Made by a program: the position numbers and the translations under genes
Source of the DNA: Merdivicinus sp050943495
GTDB lineage: Bacteria; Bacillota; Clostridia; Oscillospirales; Ruminococcaceae
DNA length: 64,000 nt
NCBI GenBank assembly: GCA_050943495.1
Contig: JBMNPH010000002.1
Coordinates: 186,001 to 250,000, forward strand
Direction: 5' to 3'
Notes under the pieces: model-generated
The model's database searches: none
Seen by the model: only the letters and a program-made list of their open reading frames with translations
Told to the model about the DNA's origin: nothing
Shown: piece after piece, positions 62,891 to 64,000 of the stretch
How the letters are laid out: each line of letters starts with the position of its first letter
How positions within the stretch are numbered: the stretch's first letter is position 1

Positions 62891-64000
62891 TTATTTTCCA
62901 AACTCATCGGTACTCAAAACAGATTGAATGTTGGGATGAGATTCATGAAATTCATTCTGAGGATTCGCTTCAATAATAGGATCCTTTCGGAACAAAATTT
63001 TCAAGATAATTGGCGTTGCAATCGACGAAACCATTATCAGCAAAATAACTGCCGTAAAGTATACAGGATTCATTAAGCCGACCGCTAGGCCTTTTTGTGC
63101 CACAATCAAAGCTACCTCGCCACGTGTCATCATACCAACGCCAACTTTTAATGAATCATGGAAGCTGAATCGGCATACTTTTGCAGCAAGTCCGCAACCA
63201 ATGATCTTCGTAAGCAATGCAACTATGATAAACGCAATTGAGAACAAAATGATCTCTGGTGTAATATCACTTACCGACGTCTTCAGGCCAATACTTGCGA
63301 AGAATACCGGTCCAAACAGCATATATGCACTAATATCCATCTTTTCTACAATGTAATCGGAAGATTTTACACTGCACAAAATAATACCTGCAATATAAGC
63401 ACCGGTAATATCTGCAATCCCAAAATATTCCTCTGCCACATAGGCGAGCAGAAAGCAGAGCGCCAAACTCATGATCGGCAGTCTGCGGCTATGTGAATAC
63501 CGCTTGGCAAAGTATTTGAATCCATAATAACATACAATTCCCACGCCAAAGCTGAACAGGAAGAACAACAGCGTGTTGACTACAACCTTGCTGGGATCCG
63601 AAGAGGGATCACGGAAACCGATAACAAAGGTCAAAACCATAATCCCGATGACATCGTCAATAATCGCTGCACTAACTATGGTTGTACCAACCCGCCCTTT
63701 CAACTTTCCAAGCTCACGCAGGGTTGAAACCGTAATACTGACAGATGTGGCTGTTAATATTACGCCAATAAATACCGCTGTAAAAAATTGATCCGAGCCA
63801 ATTGGGGCAAAGCCGTAAAAACAGGAATATAACGCCCATCCGCCAACTAATGGAACAAATACACCACAGCAGGCAATCAATAGTGCAATGGGACCAGTTT
63901 TAAGTAAATCCTGCAGATTGGTTTCCAAACCAGCCATAAACATCAGAAGAACAACACCAATTTCTGCCATCTGGACTAGAAAATCACTGGAATTTACCAA
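62891..64000 (-). CDS. Cation/proton antiporter (CPA2 family), 5' end missing
   Basis: The frame is open to the right edge, so the true start lies outside; 369 residues are visible. FLVQMAEIGVVLLMFMAGLE with the GLET motif is the usual region near residue 60-80 of Na+/H+ or K+/H+ antiporters of the KefB/NapA type, so about 60 N-terminal residues are lacking. TVSTLRELGKLKGRVGTTIV and SAAIIDDVIGIMVLTFVIGF contain the paired acidic residues (Asp-Asp) of the ion site. MTRGEVALIVAQKGLAVGLM is also typical. No RCK/TrkA domain follows; the tail ends in a short hydrophilic stretch. Confidence 0.92.
   Translation of the reverse strand: MVNSSDFLVQMAEIGVVLLMFMAGLETNLQDLLKTGPIALLIACCGVFVPLVGGWALYSCFYGFAPIGSDQFFTAVFIGVILTATSVSITVSTLRELGKLKGRVGTTIVSAAIIDDVIGIMVLTFVIGFRDPSSDPSKVVVNTLLFFLFSFGVGIVCYYGFKYFAKRYSHSRRLPIMSLALCFLLAYVAEEYFGIADITGAYIAGIILCSVKSSDYIVEKMDISAYMLFGPVFFASIGLKTSVSDITPEIILFSIAFIIVALLTKIIGCGLAAKVCRFSFHDSLKVGVGMMTRGEVALIVAQKGLAVGLMNPVYFTAVILLIMVSSIATPIILKILFRKDPIIEANPQNEFHESHPNIQSVLSTDEFGK

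Noticed and set aside
1..64000. Prophage, insertion sequence, CRISPR array, toxin-antitoxin or defence island
   Set aside because: I found no transposase, integrase, regular repeat array or defence-type gene pair; the window looks like stable chromosome.

Overview
The window reads as chromosomal DNA of an endospore-forming, low-to-moderate-GC Firmicute, most like a gut Clostridia of the Oscillospiraceae/Ruminococcaceae type. This rests on sporulation genes (sigG, a 28-codon spoVM, a SpoVB-like flippase), the dgt-dnaG-rpoD order, and a long block whose gene order matches the Bacillus subtilis yloC(yicC)-remA-gmk-rpoZ-priA-def-fmt-rsmB-rlmN-prpC-prkC-rsgA-thiN-spoVM region. Most genes have clear AGGAGG-type ribosome sites; TTG and GTG starts are used several times. 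I see no insertion sequence, prophage, CRISPR array or rRNA. One tRNA (Thr, GGT) is present. The species is an inference that I cannot test.

Layout. 1-3.5 kb: a leftward operon of a ThyX-like protein, thymidylate kinase, a DUF2156 protein, a GNAT acetyltransferase and a DJ-1 protein cut by the window edge, behind a promoter and a short hairpin/U-tract leader. 3.5-10 kb: tRNA-Thr, two Gfo/Idh/MocA oxidoreductases beside an AraC regulator, an S1-domain protein, a GNAT enzyme and a GH29 alpha-L-fucosidase. 10-15 kb: a four-gene GldA/GldF/GldG/DUF4340 ABC operon with a structured leader. 15-25 kb: Tex, a SpoVB-like flippase, an AraC regulator divergent from a DUF4965 glutaminase-like protein, YesU plus GH35 beta-galactosidase, and sigG. 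25-30 kb: YccF, then a tightly coupled ogt-alkD-DUF1848 run that shares a symmetric divergent promoter region with a small membrane protein, then VOC, DUF378, NERD and Rrf2 proteins.

30-35 kb: the macromolecular synthesis operon dgt-dnaG-rpoD followed by an Rrf2 regulator, then YigZ and ribosomal protein L31. 35-37.6 kb: a LacI regulator with a perfect operator at its own promoter, followed by a sugar-type oxidoreductase. 37.7-52.2 kb: the large leftward housekeeping block from yicC to mtnN, covering nucleotide supply, translation start and deformylation, rRNA modification, Ser/Thr kinase-phosphatase signalling and sporulation. Two tiny genes sit between thiN and mtnN: a 51-residue membrane protein and spoVM. 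52.3-55 kb: a ThuA-like protein and an M24 aminopeptidase P. 55-57.7 kb: feoA-feoB-small Cys-rich protein for ferrous iron uptake behind a DtxR-like operator. 57.8-62.6 kb: an LplA/LplB/LplC-type sugar ABC transporter with a UroD-like protein. 62.9-64 kb: a cation/proton antiporter cut by the right edge.

Two themes dominate: core growth and sporulation functions, and scattered small carbohydrate-use modules (GH29, GH35/YesU, DUF4965, three Gfo/Idh/MocA enzymes, an ABC importer), each with its own regulator or promoter. The less ordinary items are the alkylation-repair trio with a C-terminal CX3CX2C protein, the degenerate ThyX-like protein, the Gld-type operon with its leader, a hairpin abutting the sigG ribosome site, and a possible 118-nt small RNA near 62.8 kb.
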